Assembly: GCF_040958095.1 (NCBI RefSeq)
Contig: NC_091188.1
Span: 33,535,115-33,599,114, forward strand
From: Procambarus clarkii
Lineage: Eukaryota; Arthropoda; Malacostraca; Decapoda; Cambaridae
Direction of reading: 5' to 3'
DNA length: 64,000 nt
Under the pieces are notes generated by a model. It saw only the letters and a list, made by a program, of their open reading frames with translations, was not told where the DNA came from and did not search any database. The translations under genes were made by a program, and so were the position numbers. This document shows positions 53,361-64,000 of this stretch, in pieces; within the stretch, counting starts at the first letter, position 1, and each line of letters starts with the position of its first letter.

Positions 53361-55254
53361 CTCAAAAGTCCCAGGTGTGGAGGGAATCCAATCCAACGTC
53401 TAAAAGGAACTGGCAGAAGAACTATGCCTACCGCTGAAACTACTTGACACTAAATCTTTGGACCAGAGGGTAGTCCCCCCCTAGATTGGAAATGTCACCC
53501 CTTTTTTTCTAAAAATGGCAGAAAGAGCTCGGTATAAAGCAACCTGCCGGACAGTTTACCATCACACATCTGCAAGCTCACGGAGAGAATCCTCGGAGGG
53601 AATCATTCACCATCTTTCAGTGTACATCTTGTACAAACGATACAACATGGATTGTTAAAAAAGCTTCGGCCTTACAAACTTGCTCATATTTTTGGAAACG
53701 GTAACCAGCCACTCGACGGCTTTCCAGTGAATGTAGTATACATGGATTTTGCTAAAGGTTTGGTAAGGAACCATTTGAAAGACTGGCACGAAAATTGCAG
53801 GTTCATAGAATAAATAAAAAAATATTAGGATGAATAAAACAATGATTGAAGGAAAGAAAACTAAGGGTTTTCTAAATGTGTTGAGTGGAAAGGGAACTGA
53901 ATGGAGAAATGTGTTAAGTGGGGTGCCACAAGGGTTCATTTTGGGACTTGCCCTTTTTGTCATATATATATCTCTGGCATAGATGAGTATTACAAACCAC
54001 ATCATCAAATTTGCAGACGACGCAAAGATTTTGTACAGTGGGAAGTGATAACGATATTGAAGTCTTACATAGAGATCTACATGAAATCCACAAATGGTCA
54101 GAAGACTGGAAAATGATTTTTTATATAGACAAATCCAAGACCATGCATGTGGGGCACCAACCCATGCCATGACTACCAAATTAATAGCATTATATTACAG
54201 CAGATTGATGAAGAAAATGATCTTGTCAAAATACGACACTCATTACAAGTTGCATGACAGATGGGTGCAGCAGTCCGAAAACCTAACGAAACTTTTGGGA
54301 TAATCAAGCGTTCTTTCGACGATAAGGAAAACAAGGTAATTGTTAAACTGTGTAATTCTCTGGTGCGCACTCATTTGGATAACTGTATACAAGCATGGAG
54401 ACCTCATTTTCAGAAGGACACAGCGGCTCGAGAGGAGGTGCAACATTGGGCAACAAGTCATTCCCAACTAGTCCTCTTAAAAATGCGTCGCTTTTCGCAC
54501 GTTTGCCTGTATGGCCAAACATGGACGTAATTTGAAATGAGGCTCAGGAAAGTGATGTACTGTCCCGTTTTCTGTTTTGAGTCCTCCGACTTACTCAGTT
54601 AAGATTAGGGGCGGAAACTTTCAATTAACGGTTTTCATGGCGTTTTGAAACCTTAGGCGATCTTCCTGCCCTCCTAACCTACCAGAGGACCCATAACTTG
54701 GTGCTTTGGAAAACAAAAATCCAAAATTTTTTTTAAATTATTTTTCATTTTCAAATTACGTCCATTTTCGGCGATACGGGCAAACGGCCAAATTCAGATG
54801 TAATTGGTAAGAGGACAGGTTGCGCCAGTCATCTCTCATATCAGAAACGTTTGAAGGCCACAGGGCTAACAGTGCAAACCAGGCATGACAGGGCGGATCT
54901 CATTGAAACCTTAAAAATACTGAACAAGTTAGGTTATAGGTTAGGTTAGGAACAAGTTACAAGTTGATTCCGGATATTTTCTTCACACGGTCATATGTAT
55001 CACAAACAACAATAATTTCAAGCTCAACAAGCCACAATGTAGGACTGAGAACAGGAGATGCTTTTTCACACAGTTCACATTAACCCATGGAAACGCCGAC
55101 CCGCCGAAGCCGTAACTGTCAAAACAGTTTTAAAATATACGTGGAAAAGATCATAAAAGGCAAATGGTGGGGACCTTCGACAAGCCGCTGGCTTCCTGTA
55201 ATCTTAGAGGCCACTAAGGCTGTGGTAAATGGTTGTGGGGTTGTGTGATCTCTG
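53361..55254 (+). mobile_element. LINE-I: CR1/L2-like LINE fragment inserted in LINE-F
   Basis: Broken plus-strand frames read GVEGIQSNVLKELAEELCLP, LKLLDTKSLDQ, LPSHICKLTERIL (53565-53600), VYMDFAKGL, an RT motif near 53930 (WGATRVHFGTCPF in frame; GVPQGFILGLALF-like in the next), KFADDAKIL-like text near 54010, DLHEIHKWSEDWKMIFYIDK (54080-54135) and, after an inserted MITE, ISYQKRLKATGLTVQTRHDR. It ends near TKAVVNGCGVV at 55245. The order and wording fit CR1/L2-like LINEs. LINE-F text continues directly at 55255. No clean target-site duplication was found. Confidence 0.78.
54470..54817 (+). mobile_element. 348-bp MITE-like element inside LINE-I
   Basis: Inner inverted arms are nearly perfect: cgtttgcctgtatggcc... 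at 54500-54537 against 54748-54786. Outer ends AGTCCTCTTA and TAAGAGGACA are also inverted, with a less conserved spacer between. The centre is non-coding and T-rich near 54730. It separates the LINE-I blocks before and after VAPVISYQKRLK. Confidence 0.75.
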
Positions 55255-56150
55255 GTAAATCAGGCACCTTGAATCAGGTAATTAAAGATATTAACCTACA
55301 ATGGGTTACTCGATACCAATATCTTGGAGTATGGATAGATTCTAAAATGACATTCAAACAGGAAATTAAGTATTTGAGAAAGGCAAAATTGCAACTGAAT
55401 ATGATAGCAATCACAGAGCCAAGTCTAGGTGTAGGACAGTCATAATGTTTTACCTGCTTTACTCACACTTTCTCCTGGCCAGTGGGTAATGTGTTGCGGT
55501 TATTCAAAGCAAAGTAATGCAAGACATAACAGGGGCTCCCAAATGAACGAAAATATTAAGCCTAAGACTTAATATTAAGTCTTAGGCTTAATATAATACT
55601 TACGTAATATAATATTTATCAACTGGGTGCAAAGTCATGTAGGAACATGGGGAATGCCTTTCCAGATGAAACTGCAAAATTTGTAACCATGAGAAAACAT
55701 GTAAATATTTGCATACCAGAATCTAGCATGGAATAAGCAAATAATTAAGAGATAGAGGAATGCAACGAATGTAGTAACCACAACACCACAGCTGCAACAT
55801 CATGATCTGTGGGATGGTACAAGAATTTGTCCAACTATGAACCACTTATTTTGAAGAAAAGAATCGATAGGAGAACGGGTATTACACCAGGCTTCGACTA
55901 CTAGTATGTAAGGACATGGTTGAGACAGAGGTCTTGAGCAGCACAAGCAGGTCAGAGATGGAACGATACATAAATCCACCCTACAAACGTGCTAGGAGAC
56001 CAAAAGAATGTTTTAGTTTGTGAGAAAAATGTGAGTTTCGAGATTTTGTTACAAATTAACCTTTAAGGAATTTGCAAGGGAAGGCAATAGCCTAGTATTC
56101 CCCAAATTTGGAGCTTGTGACAATTATTGGAGAGTAGGTTTCCACCTAGA
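55255..56150 (+). pseudogene. LINE-F RT thumb and RNase H end
   Basis: It reads NQVIKDINLQWVTRYQYLGV then WIDSKMTFKQEIKYLRKAKL (55270-55400). After a palindrome at 55553-55594 come GNAFPDETAKFVTMRKHVNI (RNase H end, NAFADE.AK pattern, 55650-55710) and SVGWYKNLSNYEPLILKKRI near 55800-55870. Frames are short. The 3' end of LINE-F is somewhere between 56070 and 56245 and is not sharply defined. Confidence 0.7.
55553..55594. repeat. Perfect 42-bp palindrome
   Basis: The left half ATATTAAGCCTAAGACTTAA plus T is followed by its exact reverse complement with no spacer. It would form a 21-bp hairpin or cruciform. It lies inside the LINE-F RNase H remnant. Confidence 0.97.
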
Positions 56151-56245
56151 GCTGTGACACTGGCATACCCAGGATGCAACGAGATACGTAATTGACCACA
56201 GCCCTGCACCTTCCTCCAATCTAAAGTTGACTCGAGACCGTTACA

Positions 56246-58470
56246 TGTGGGAATTTCCCAGCAGATGTTTGTTTATATTAAGATTGGTTATAATTGAGTG
56301 GTCTGTATGATTGATTTTATATACCTGCTAAGTGTTACCACTTACACAATCTTGGGAGGTTGATTTAATATTGCTAAATCCACATTATAATATGATGTAA
56401 TCATGGAGTTAGTAAATCATGGTAAAAAATAAATTTCTTTAAAGTTAGTAGACTACAATTATCAATGAATACGTTAGGAAGCCTTAGCTTCTGAGTTGTT
56501 TGCGTATTAAGTCAGTAGAACTTCTCGAGACACGGTCCAAATTTTAGACTAGTTGGGGTGTTGAGCCCACGTGTAAACCATAAGTTGAGACAGCTGGCTC
56601 CCAGTTGTTTCTCTCCATTCTGAAATGCCTTTTCCATGAGCACTTTTCTTCTCACTCCCGCTCCGTTTCCATCTTCACCGATGGGTCAGTCTGCGGACGG
56701 TGTAGGCTACTCTGTTGTTTTTCCTGACAGCTCTTATGTGTCGACTACCTCAGGAGACTAGCATCTTCACAGCAGAACTTTATGCTATTCTCTTTGCCCT
56801 TCGTCCCCTGCTTTCTCGTTGTCAATCATCCTTTGTGGTTGTCGTTGACTCTCGTAGTGTCCTCATGGCTCTCGGGTACTTTAATCCGGTTCGTACAGTG
56901 ATCGTAGAGATTCGGCATTGGCTGTTTCTTATTTCCAGTAAATTTAAGTCTGTTGAATTTTGCTGGGTTCCCAGCCATATTGGTGTCTTTAAACGAGCTT
57001 GCGAACGCTGCCGCTAGGGAAGCTGTCCGCTCTTGTCCCATCTCCTGTAAAGGTATTCCATATTCCGACTTTTACCTAGTTATTCATTCCTCCAACCTTA
57101 CCCGTTGCCAGGATTGTTGGTCTTTTGGTACTGGTAACAAACTGCATTGTCTTAAGAGTAGTGTCCTCCTTATGGCCTTCCTCCTACCACCATAACCGGC
57201 GGTGGGAAACGGCTATGGCGAGGTGGCTTATTGGCCATACACGCTTAACTGATGGTCACTTAATGAAGCTTCGCCCTGCTCCTTATTGTCCAAATTGCAT
57301 TGTCCCTCTTACAGTCTTGCATATCCTTGTTGAATGTCCTGACTTCCAGGACGAGCGTGTGTCTTGCTTTCCGACCATCCCTTGCGGTCGCTTGTCCCTT
57401 GGTGAATCGGATGCTTTTGATATCATTCGCCTTATGCGTATATGTTCTCGTATTGGCATCCTTGGTGATATTTAATACCCTCTGATTATTCCACACATTT
57501 GATGGCTCTACATCACCTTCCTGGTTTGGTGCCTTCTTTTGATTATTAATTACTTCTCTACATTGTGGATAACATACAATGTAACTCCTGCAATTCTAAT
57601 ATTTACCCAGTTCATCTAAAATGAATAGACTAATTTCCTTTTTAGACCTAAACTTACTCCTGATGTTTAAGTTCTCCTGTGACGTAACGGCCGACTAATT
57701 CTATCATGGGTAAATATAGCCATAAATCCCAATAGAATGGTATTAACCGACCGGACACAATTTCCCTTATCGAGTGAAGCTAGCAGCAAAAGACTGGGAG
57801 CCGTAGTACATCAGATGACCCACATATTGGACGATGCTAGTTGGCATGCTTCAGCAGGGATCAGATAGTTCGTGTTGACATGAGACTGTGAGCAAGAGAC
57901 ACGTCCTCCTCCCTCCTTCATGGTGAACGTCCGGTAAATTAGTCACGTTATTTAATTTATCATTCACTAACGAGACGATATTGGCGGTATTTTACACCCT
58001 TAATATTTTACATTAAATACCTGAGAACAATTTTCCATTGTTCATAACACTGGATCGAAAGATTTTCTGTGATTAAAAGCGCATTTACGAAATGCTGAAT
58101 ACGTGACATGATTATTATTTTGCCCATGAATCAATGTCACGGATATGGAAATTCACCTTGGGATGGAAGTACACTTTAATTCTTGTTAAATTTAGTTAAT
58201 TTCTAATCTAAATAACAAATGCAAATAAAAGCAAATTGCAGTATGGTTTTAATAAGAATTAAATAAAGAAATCGTCACCGCGTCAGACGTGGTGGGTGAC
58301 ATAATAGCCCACCATCGATACTAGAAAACTTTTTTTGGCGCTTCCTCACTAGAAATGGTAGTAAATTTAATTTCCTAACACATCACATTCATCTTGCCGA
58401 GTTACGGGTCGTGTTACGGTCGTGTCGTGTCGTGTTACGGTCGTGCTTTGGGTGTCAGACATTTCCGACA
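56246..58470 (+). repeat. Candidate LTR with LINE-H inside
   Basis: The left end TGTGGGAATTTCCCA at 56246 and the right end GTGTCAGACATTTCCGACA to 58470 have TG...CA termini like the solo LTR at 48770. Without LINE-H the segment is about 1.28 kb, similar to that LTR. The bases after it, tcac then TGGCGAGCC, could be a primer-binding site on the plus strand. The flanks show no target-site duplication, so it would be one LTR of a larger element. No gag follows. Treat as tentative. Between 57554 and 58470 I see no coding. Confidence 0.35.
56620..57553 (+). mobile_element. LINE-H: second copy of the LINE-G family, 5' truncated
   Basis: It aligns to LINE-G from about 51740 to its 3' end: SIFTDGS-like RNase H start, TAELYAILFALRPLLSRC, VVVDSRSVLMAL, FCWVPSHIGVFKRA, then CPNCIVPLTVLHILVECPDF. 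It lacks about 13 bp present in LINE-G before GESDAFD. The flanks share ttctctccatt and ttctctacatt (56609-56619 and 57554-57564; one mismatch), a likely target-site duplication. Confidence 0.88.
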
Positions 58471-59344
58471 TCACTGGCGAGCCAAGCTACAAGACAGCTA
58501 GCTCATAGGCCCTAACCGTCACTGTCACCTCAGACCTGGACAAGGAAGGATGTATGATTGAGTGCTTCGTGATTTTTGCAAGATTCCCTTTTGTGCTATA
58601 GTGTTAAGCTTCAAAGAGGAAACAATAGACCTCTGAAATACTGGAGATGTAGCTGATGATCTTTTGAAGAGGTTTATATGATGAAAGAGGCTGTATAGGT
58701 ATGACTAATGCATGAGGGATTAGTGAGGGTCGCCTCACAGCCTTATGAAGTGACCAAGGACATCAGCCACAAGTCTAGGAGTTAATGATGACAATGCAAT
58801 GTCACCCTCTAGGTCGTCAAGGCAGCCCCGACAAAGTGAGGGAGTCGGTAAGTCGGAGACAAGTGACATTTGTGCAGGACGTGCCAGTGTGAAAATGGCC
58901 AGTAAAAGTGTTCACTGAAACTGAAAAATTCAGTGACAGTAAATATTACTCACTGATGCAGGAGGGAATTGAAACTATTGGTCAGCAGACCGTGTTAAGT
59001 ATTGGCCAACAAGTAGTGACAGTGGTTGTGTGGCTCTCGACGCTAGTGTAGCTTATTAGTGTGTTAAGCTACTTTCCGACAGTTACATGGGGAGGCGAGT
59101 TGGCTAGTAGAGCGACGAGCCTTTGCAACAGCCTACCTCTAAATGAGGCTTTGGGAAGGTACCTGGGAACGCAACCTGTCACACCTATTAGGAAGCCTAG
59201 TAGTGGAGTGCTCAGCTGTTAGGAAGCTTCGAATGTGAAGCCAATGAATACCCACTGAGGCTATCAGAAATTGTAGTGGTTTGAAGGGTGCATTCAACAC
59301 CGGAGGACAACTGGTGAGGGAGTGTCATCGGAGACAACAGCTGA

Positions 59345-59930
59345 AGCACAGACGCGGAAGGTAAGGGGGAAAGGGTGGTGGGGGAGGTGGAGTAGGGACG
59401 ATGGAAGGTAAGGGATTAGGGGAGGGAGTAAGGCCTCCACCAGGCGTGGTGGCTGGTAGAAGGAATGGGGGTAGAGAGGGAAAGTAGGAGGGGTGAAGGG
59501 GGTAAGGTGTAGGGTGAATGGAGGGAGTCGGGTGGGTAGCAGGAGGGGTTGGGTGAATGGGTTGGGGGGATCAGAGAGAGGATGGGGGAAGCCCGGTGAA
59601 GGGTTGGGAGGTGTGGACCGGGAGAGGTTATGGAGGCAGGGGGGTGTGAGGTTGGGAATTGTAGGGGGTGGAGTTGGGAGAGACCAGGTTGTGGGGGTTG
59701 AGAGGGAAATGTAGTGTTCCACAGGCTCAATAACGCGTCAAGGGCCTGGGTGGGGATAGGTTGGGAGTGGGGTGGGCAACTGGATAGGGGTTGGGTAGGT
59801 ATAGGTTGTGGGGAGGGGTTGAGGCTGGAGTAGACATGCGGGCAGGGGTTGGGTGGGGAGGGGTTGAGGTGGATATATTGAGGGGGGGATGTGTGGGATA
59901 TCTGGGGCTTGACTCATTTATTCAATTATT
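59345..59930 (+). repeat. G-rich low-complexity tract
   Basis: Runs of 3-7 G separated by short A/T spacers (for example ggttgggtggggaggggttg) with almost no C. It differs from the 16-bp array in having no fixed period. The open frames on its C-rich strand (59294-59722) are by-products of composition. Several runs meet the G-quadruplex pattern. Confidence 0.85.
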
Positions 59931-60902
59931 TACTTATTTAATTTAATAACGAAGGACCACCCACTTTTGAGAAAAGAGGGAAAACTAATAAAAGTGATCA
60001 TTAGAATAACACTAGAGAACCAGTGTCTATGGATAATTATTAAAAGGGATAATCACTTGAAATAATGAATGGAATGTATGATTAATTAACTAAAGTCAGA
60101 GCCTCAAACACCTACATTGGTTGGGGGTATTACTAGAACTTCATATACGTCTAGGAACTAGTGTGGTTCGTCACCAGTTCATTGCTGAGTAACTAATATT
60201 ATGATCTAAAACGCTGTAGATTCAAATATGTAAACTCAAATTGTAAATATTAATGATTATTAAATTACGGAGCATCAGTCTAAGCAAACGCATGAATTTC
60301 CAATCATCATATCTGGTAATAATATTTAATATAATCCTACAAAAATTGTATAAGAATCAAATTGGAGGAATTAAATTTGTATAAAAGAGTCTTAGCTTTA
60401 AGACGATTTCCATGACATCGTTTGTGATTCGTCCTCGTGATCTCAGGATCTCCACATAGAAGGAACTAGAGGTGAATAGCATGAATGAAGAAAAACGACT
60501 TGACTCCTCACATACGAGCTGAAAATTAAAGAATATTAAGTAGCATTGGAATAGGCTACTTTAATCTCAATATTCATGAAAATAGAAGAAATGCCGATTT
60601 GGTACTAACGTTGGACATGGGGTCGTCTCACTCTGTAACGACAGACTACTCACAAATATACGATCTTAGATGATGCATCAAGGAAGAAAACTATACTTAA
60701 CGTGAGTGTATGTAATACTGAAGTCTGCCGATATCGCGTCTGCCAGTCCCAAACGTTCACGGCGTTGCACACGTATTTGTGGGTTTTGGCTTTAATTGTA
60801 GAAGAGTTATTGGCTGGCTGGGCATTATAGAGCATGTGGAGGAATAATTATTCACTATTAGTTGGATATCAGTGTAATTCTTGCTGATAACTCCCAATCA
60901 CC

Positions 60903-61061
60903 ATGTGGCTCGCCACTCTTCACGCCAGGACCCTCCTCTCTCGTACGCTGTCCAGGCACGCTCTCTCCACAATGGCGTCGCCGCCTCCCCCAACCCGGCT
61001 CTCGCATTCACCACAGAAATTATTAATCACGAATAATTCTTTTCCGCGCGATTATGGATGA
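60903..61061 (+). CDS. 52-codon frame resembling a mitochondrial presequence
   Basis: ATG at 60903 has A at -3 (caccATGtgg). The product starts MWLATLHARTLLSRTLSRHA and continues LSTMASPPPPTRLSHSP, with five Arg, many Leu/Ser/Thr and no acidic residue in the first 45. That is the composition of a cleavable mitochondrial targeting peptide. The codons sit in a GC-rich island within AT-rich DNA. There is no obvious splice donor, and the frame stops at 61059-61061. It may be a first exon, a processed remnant or chance. Confidence 0.3.
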   Translation: MWLATLHARTLLSRTLSRHALSTMASPPPPTRLSHSPQKLLITNNSFPRDYG

Positions 61062-62081
61062 AATACTCTAATGAGGACTGGGTTGCAATTATAGGGGTTT
61101 AAATATTATCGTATTCTCGTTTTATGGTGTTAAAAGAGAAATGGAGAAGATTTTATCTCTTTATGACATTCGTGTGAGGCTGAAGGAAATGTTACTACAG
61201 AACAATTTAACTAATAACTCTCGATATAAGATTATTGGGAGTTATATTATCCGTAAGTAATTATTACACGGAATACTGATGATTTTAGAGGACCACATTC
61301 AATTCTCTAACACATTGGTAATAAATGTGTTTAACTAGACATTATCTGACGCAATGTTGCTGCTCTATTTCGTGAGAATTCTAGCATTAATACGCAGATG
61401 CAATGGTTAGTTTATGTTGACACTACTGTTAGTAAATTTAGTGACTACTGTAGTTAGTATATAATAATAATTTATTATAATACAATAGTAGTTTATTAGT
61501 ATTGGAAATTTCCAACATAACTCCGGGGGGAGAATTCTCGGGTCGCAGTGCAATGTTGAGTACTGACATACCTATCTCGAAGTTAGTATTAATGTTAGTA
61601 TGTTAGTACACACATAACGGATGTCCCGTAATTGTCAAGGACATACAAGAAATTTGAGTCTTGTAAAGAAAATCCTGTTGAATGGAACATGGTATTGTGA
61701 ATCATCTAAAGTTAATGACTAATAAAGCCTACAATATACTGTGACTGGTGTCGCTATGACATGTAACGTTTATGTTACTAAGTCTTAAAGTTTTGCAAAC
61801 TCATAGATACTTTAGATGAAATAATGTTATTGTTAATAGCCTATACAAACAAATTAAGAATTAAATCATACAATTTAAAGTAACTGAGAATCCACTGTGA
61901 GGTGAATGTTTTGGGTCATTGTGACTTGTAACTGATTTGTTACTTGACATCACAACACAGCATCATCATGATTACTCAAATTGGATGGGAAATTATTTGC
62001 TCTTAGTCAGAGCTATAATAGGCTTGTAGTTTCTGTTTGCATTGTTGAGCAGCAGCTCTAGTGAGGCGGGTGCTCGGTGGA

Positions 62082-63230
62082 TCAGAATTGTTGTCCTCGG
62101 AAACTGTTGGTGAAGCTGGTTCTGACAAACTCTCGTTCTGATAATTCGAGAGGTACCAACTTCTCTAAGGTTTTTAGGGTAGTATTGCCTTGGCACAAAA
62201 CCTTTACTACTCTCAGGATGCCTTGGTGATCCGGGTGGATAGCAACAATTTTGCCTATAGGCCACTCTGACCTTGGTCCATTACTGTCAACCAATACTAC
62301 GTCTCCTGGTTTAAGTTGAACTTTATTATAGGGGCTCGAGGCTCCATAGTGGTACTCTCGTAGAGCTGTGAGGTGCTCTAGAGTTCACACCTCATTCCAC
62401 CTTTCAATTACTCTTGAGAGATGTTGGTAACTTTCTACCAAGTCACTCCTGGTTACATGGGAAGGGTCGACGGGGTCCTCTTCTGCCAAAGGTATCAGAG
62501 GGCTCAGCAGGCCTCCATGTATTAAGTGCGAGGGACTCAGAAGTTCTCTCTGTGAGAAATCATCTGATAGGTAAGTTAATGGGCGATTGTTGACTCGCGC
62601 CTCAATTTCCACGACGAGTGTTTGGAGATCGGAGTAACTAATTTTCTGTCGATGTAAGGTCTTCCTTAAACACTTCTTGACAGTCCCTATCATACGTTCG
62701 TAGAACCTACCTTGCCAGGGGGCTCTGGGAGCAATAAACTTCCAGTGGCATTGTTGTCTTTGCAGGACTGACTGCACTTCTGGATGATTCCATACCTCTC
62801 GTAGACAGGCTTCTCCTGCCACAAAATTTGAGCCATTATCCGATATCATTAGTTTGGGACAGGATCTGCGAGCTGCAAATCTACGAATAGCTTGGATGAA
62901 GGCTTCGGCACTCATGTCAGAAGTCACTTCTAGATGTACGCCTCGTGTGGTAGCACACGTGAAGAGGCAAATATAAGCTTTCACTGGTATCTTATCTGCA
63001 TTGCCAGTGAGAAGCAAGGCTCCTGTGTAATCGACACCAGTGGTCTCAAAGGGACGAAGATGAACTACTCTCTCCTTAGGGAGTGGTGGAGGTCCTGGGT
63101 AAGGACACACTCGAGCGTCGTATCTTTTGCAGATCACACAGAACTTTATGATTGATTTGACAGTTTGACGACCTTGGGGAAGCCAATATTTCTGTATGAG
63201 GTCGGAGCGTGTCTAACACTCCACCATGCA
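62082..63230 (-). pseudogene. BEL/Pao integrase core and C-terminal domain
   Basis: From about 63137: CKRYDARVCPYPGPPPLPKE, then VDYTGALLLTGN with the first catalytic D, KLMISDNGSNFVAGEACLRE with the second, and APWQGRFYERMIGTVKKCLR with the catalytic E. RVNNRPLTYLSDDFSQRE follows. The DDE triad is intact. After a frame change near 62385 the C-terminal part reads GDVVLVDSNGPRSEWPIGKI and VAIHPDHQGILRVVKVLC, ending at 62082. The enzyme inserts element cDNA into the genome. At least two frameshifts (near 63140 and 62385) break it. Confidence 0.9.
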
Positions 63231-64000
63231 AAGTACCATATTGATGCTGATGTAAAACTAGAAGTTTTGTAATGTGGTGACGTGGTAGAAGGATCGGATT
63301 CTTTGTATCCAAATCAATTTTTGCATGAAGCAAACGTCCTCCACACCTTAATATATTATGAGTGTTGGCATCATACCAGATACCTAGAGACTTGGTTAAT
63401 TTATCTGGAAGATTTTCATATTCACTTCCATATGTCTCTTGTTGTGCACGTTTGATCCAGTAGAGGATAGGATTGGGAAACTTATGTCTGATTCCTATCT
63501 TAGCAAGAAAGTCAAACACATGTGCTGTCACTCTTAATAACTTACTCAAGTTAGAATAATTGTGAGGATTAATAGCTAAGATTCGGTGAGGTTCTGGTTC
63601 TGTCATGGGAGTAGTGATATTGGTCACTATGACTTGTAGCTTTTGTTTGGGCCACTGACCAATAACAAGCCATGAAGGTCCATTAAACCACATCGAAGAC
63701 TTGATGAGTTGTTTTAATGTTAATCCTCGTGATAAGTAAACTGCAGGATTGTCCTTAGTGGGAACATGTCTGAATTTATATCCAGCAGATAATTCATGAA
63801 TTTCCCTAACACGATTACTGACGTAGGGAGTTTTATTGTTGTTATTTCTTACCCATAGTAAGACTGCCTCATTCTGACCACACGACATACAAGTTGTCAC
63901 TGATCTCTGCCTTATAAGGGCTATTTGACTTCCTCAAATGTGTATCTAATGTAGCTTGAAGTAGAAACGGGGAGGAAGTCGCTCCGAATAGCACAGAAGC
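63140..64000 (-). pseudogene. BEL/Pao RT start fused to RNase H end and integrase zinc domain
   Basis: The edge (64000-63905) reads LFGATSSPFLLQATLDTHLR in one frame. The main frame 63900-63076 reads NEAVLLWVRNNNNKTPYVSN, VREIHELSAGYKFRHVPTKD and NPAVYLSRGLTLKQL (RNase H end), then ILLPRHHITKLLVLHQHQYG and TLHGGVLDTL (zinc-binding His pair). The CX2C follows in another frame near 63140. In family members several hundred residues of RT and RNase H separate the first two blocks. They are absent here. Confidence 0.85.

Larger units (their letters stand above)
39815..56150 (+). mobile_element. LINE-F: two-ORF RNase H-type LINE split by four younger insertions
   Basis: Ordered plus-strand pieces are: ORF1 start (39815-40189), ORF1 knuckles (41048-41240), endonuclease (42053-42720), linker (42720-42925 and 45095-45382), RT (52681-53355), RT thumb and RNase H (55255-56150). 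The gaps are filled by an 849-bp insert, a solo LTR, LINE-G and LINE-I. Three of the four close with exact target-site duplications (9, 4 and 15 bp) and rejoin the reading frame. The RT linker is shortened, since the linker runs directly into KPKDNGSYRSISVTSC at the LINE-G site. The presence of ORF1 suggests a nearly full-length insertion before decay. Confidence 0.85.
58471..62081. other. Non-coding, mostly AT-rich DNA between LTR-like end and BEL/Pao pol
   Basis: Holds a G-rich tract (59345-59930), a small frame at 60903, and an LTR-like terminus attggaaatttccaaca at 61499-61515. Just before the stretch, at 58404-58447, lies a short tandem of gtcgtgttacg. The LTR-like terminus is nearly palindromic, so its orientation is unclear. 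Nothing else is recognised. Confidence 0.5.
62082..64000 (-). mobile_element. BEL/Pao LTR retrotransposon pol, 3' part, open at window edge
   Basis: Minus-strand blocks in order: RT start VLFGATSSPFLLQATLDTHL at the window edge, RNase H end (NEAVLLWVRNNNNKTPYV), integrase zinc and core domains, and a C-terminal domain ending at 62082. The sister fragment at 26498-26995 is the same family. The 3' LTR would lie below 62082. A possible terminus is at 61515, but a polypurine tract is missing there. RT jumps directly to the end of RNase H near 63895, so a large internal deletion has occurred. Confidence 0.9.

Noticed and set aside
59294..59730. Two Pro/Leu-rich minus-strand frames
   Set aside because: They are the complement of the G-rich low-complexity tract.
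58454..61515. A single 3-kb LTR of the BEL/Pao element at 62-64 kb
   Set aside because: Both ends look LTR-like, but the polypurine tract is absent before 61515 and the left end is better explained as the right end of another LTR-like segment.

Overview
The window is eukaryotic repeat DNA, most likely from a decapod crustacean (crayfish, lobster or crab group). That assignment is inference. It rests on tRNA-headed SINEs with the '...tagcagtaaataggtacctggg...' body, LINE and SINE tails ending '...caagcacaactaggtgagtac', TTAGG-like motifs of arthropod type, and a mix of BEL/Pao, Gypsy, Penelope-like and RNase H-bearing LINE elements. I find no convincing intact host protein gene. Almost everything recognisable is a transposable element, often nested in another. 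Most coding parts carry frameshifts or stops and are called pseudogenes. LINE-A to LINE-I are working names used only here.

Layout. (1) 1-8940: a minisatellite of about 560 units of the 16-mer GGGAGGCAGGGTTGGT. G-runs recur every 8 bp, and higher-order duplications of about 0.6 and 1.5 kb are visible. (2) 8945-26341: LINE-A on the minus strand, split by LINE-B (9645-10625) and by LINE-C (12417-26030, 30-bp target-site duplication). LINE-C holds a complete LTR retrotransposon (14216-21338, 5-bp duplication) whose integrase lies upstream of its reverse transcriptase, as in Gmr1-like Gypsy elements. LINE-C also holds LINE-D (23718-25046, minus) and a 1.1-kb tandem duplication. (3) 26342-26995: a short inverted outpost of the same minisatellite, joined to a BEL/Pao integrase fragment. 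(4) 27100-33190: a LINE RNase H scrap, a 169-bp inverted-repeat element, a decayed LINE, three SINEs, a 49-bp tandem repeat and a possible promoter. (5) 33430-39662: LINE-E with a SINE inside, a Penelope-like fragment, a foldback element and an unidentified 140-codon reading frame with one stop. (6) 39815-56150: LINE-F, split by an unclassified 849-bp insert, a 2.17-kb solo LTR, LINE-G (itself split by a 1.1-kb solo LTR) and LINE-I (itself split by an inverted-repeat element). (7) 56246-62081: LTR-like and non-coding DNA with a second LINE-G family copy, a G-rich tract and a 52-codon frame resembling a mitochondrial presequence. (8) 62082-64000: a BEL/Pao pol on the minus strand running off the window.

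The strongest points are the insertions that can be dated relative to each other, because the host reading frame closes up exactly when the insert and one target-site copy are removed. The other strong points are the reversed pol order of the Gypsy element and the unusual 16-bp array, which has G-quadruplex spacing and encodes the same peptide in all three frames of a strand. All family calls come from motifs read by eye. No search was run.
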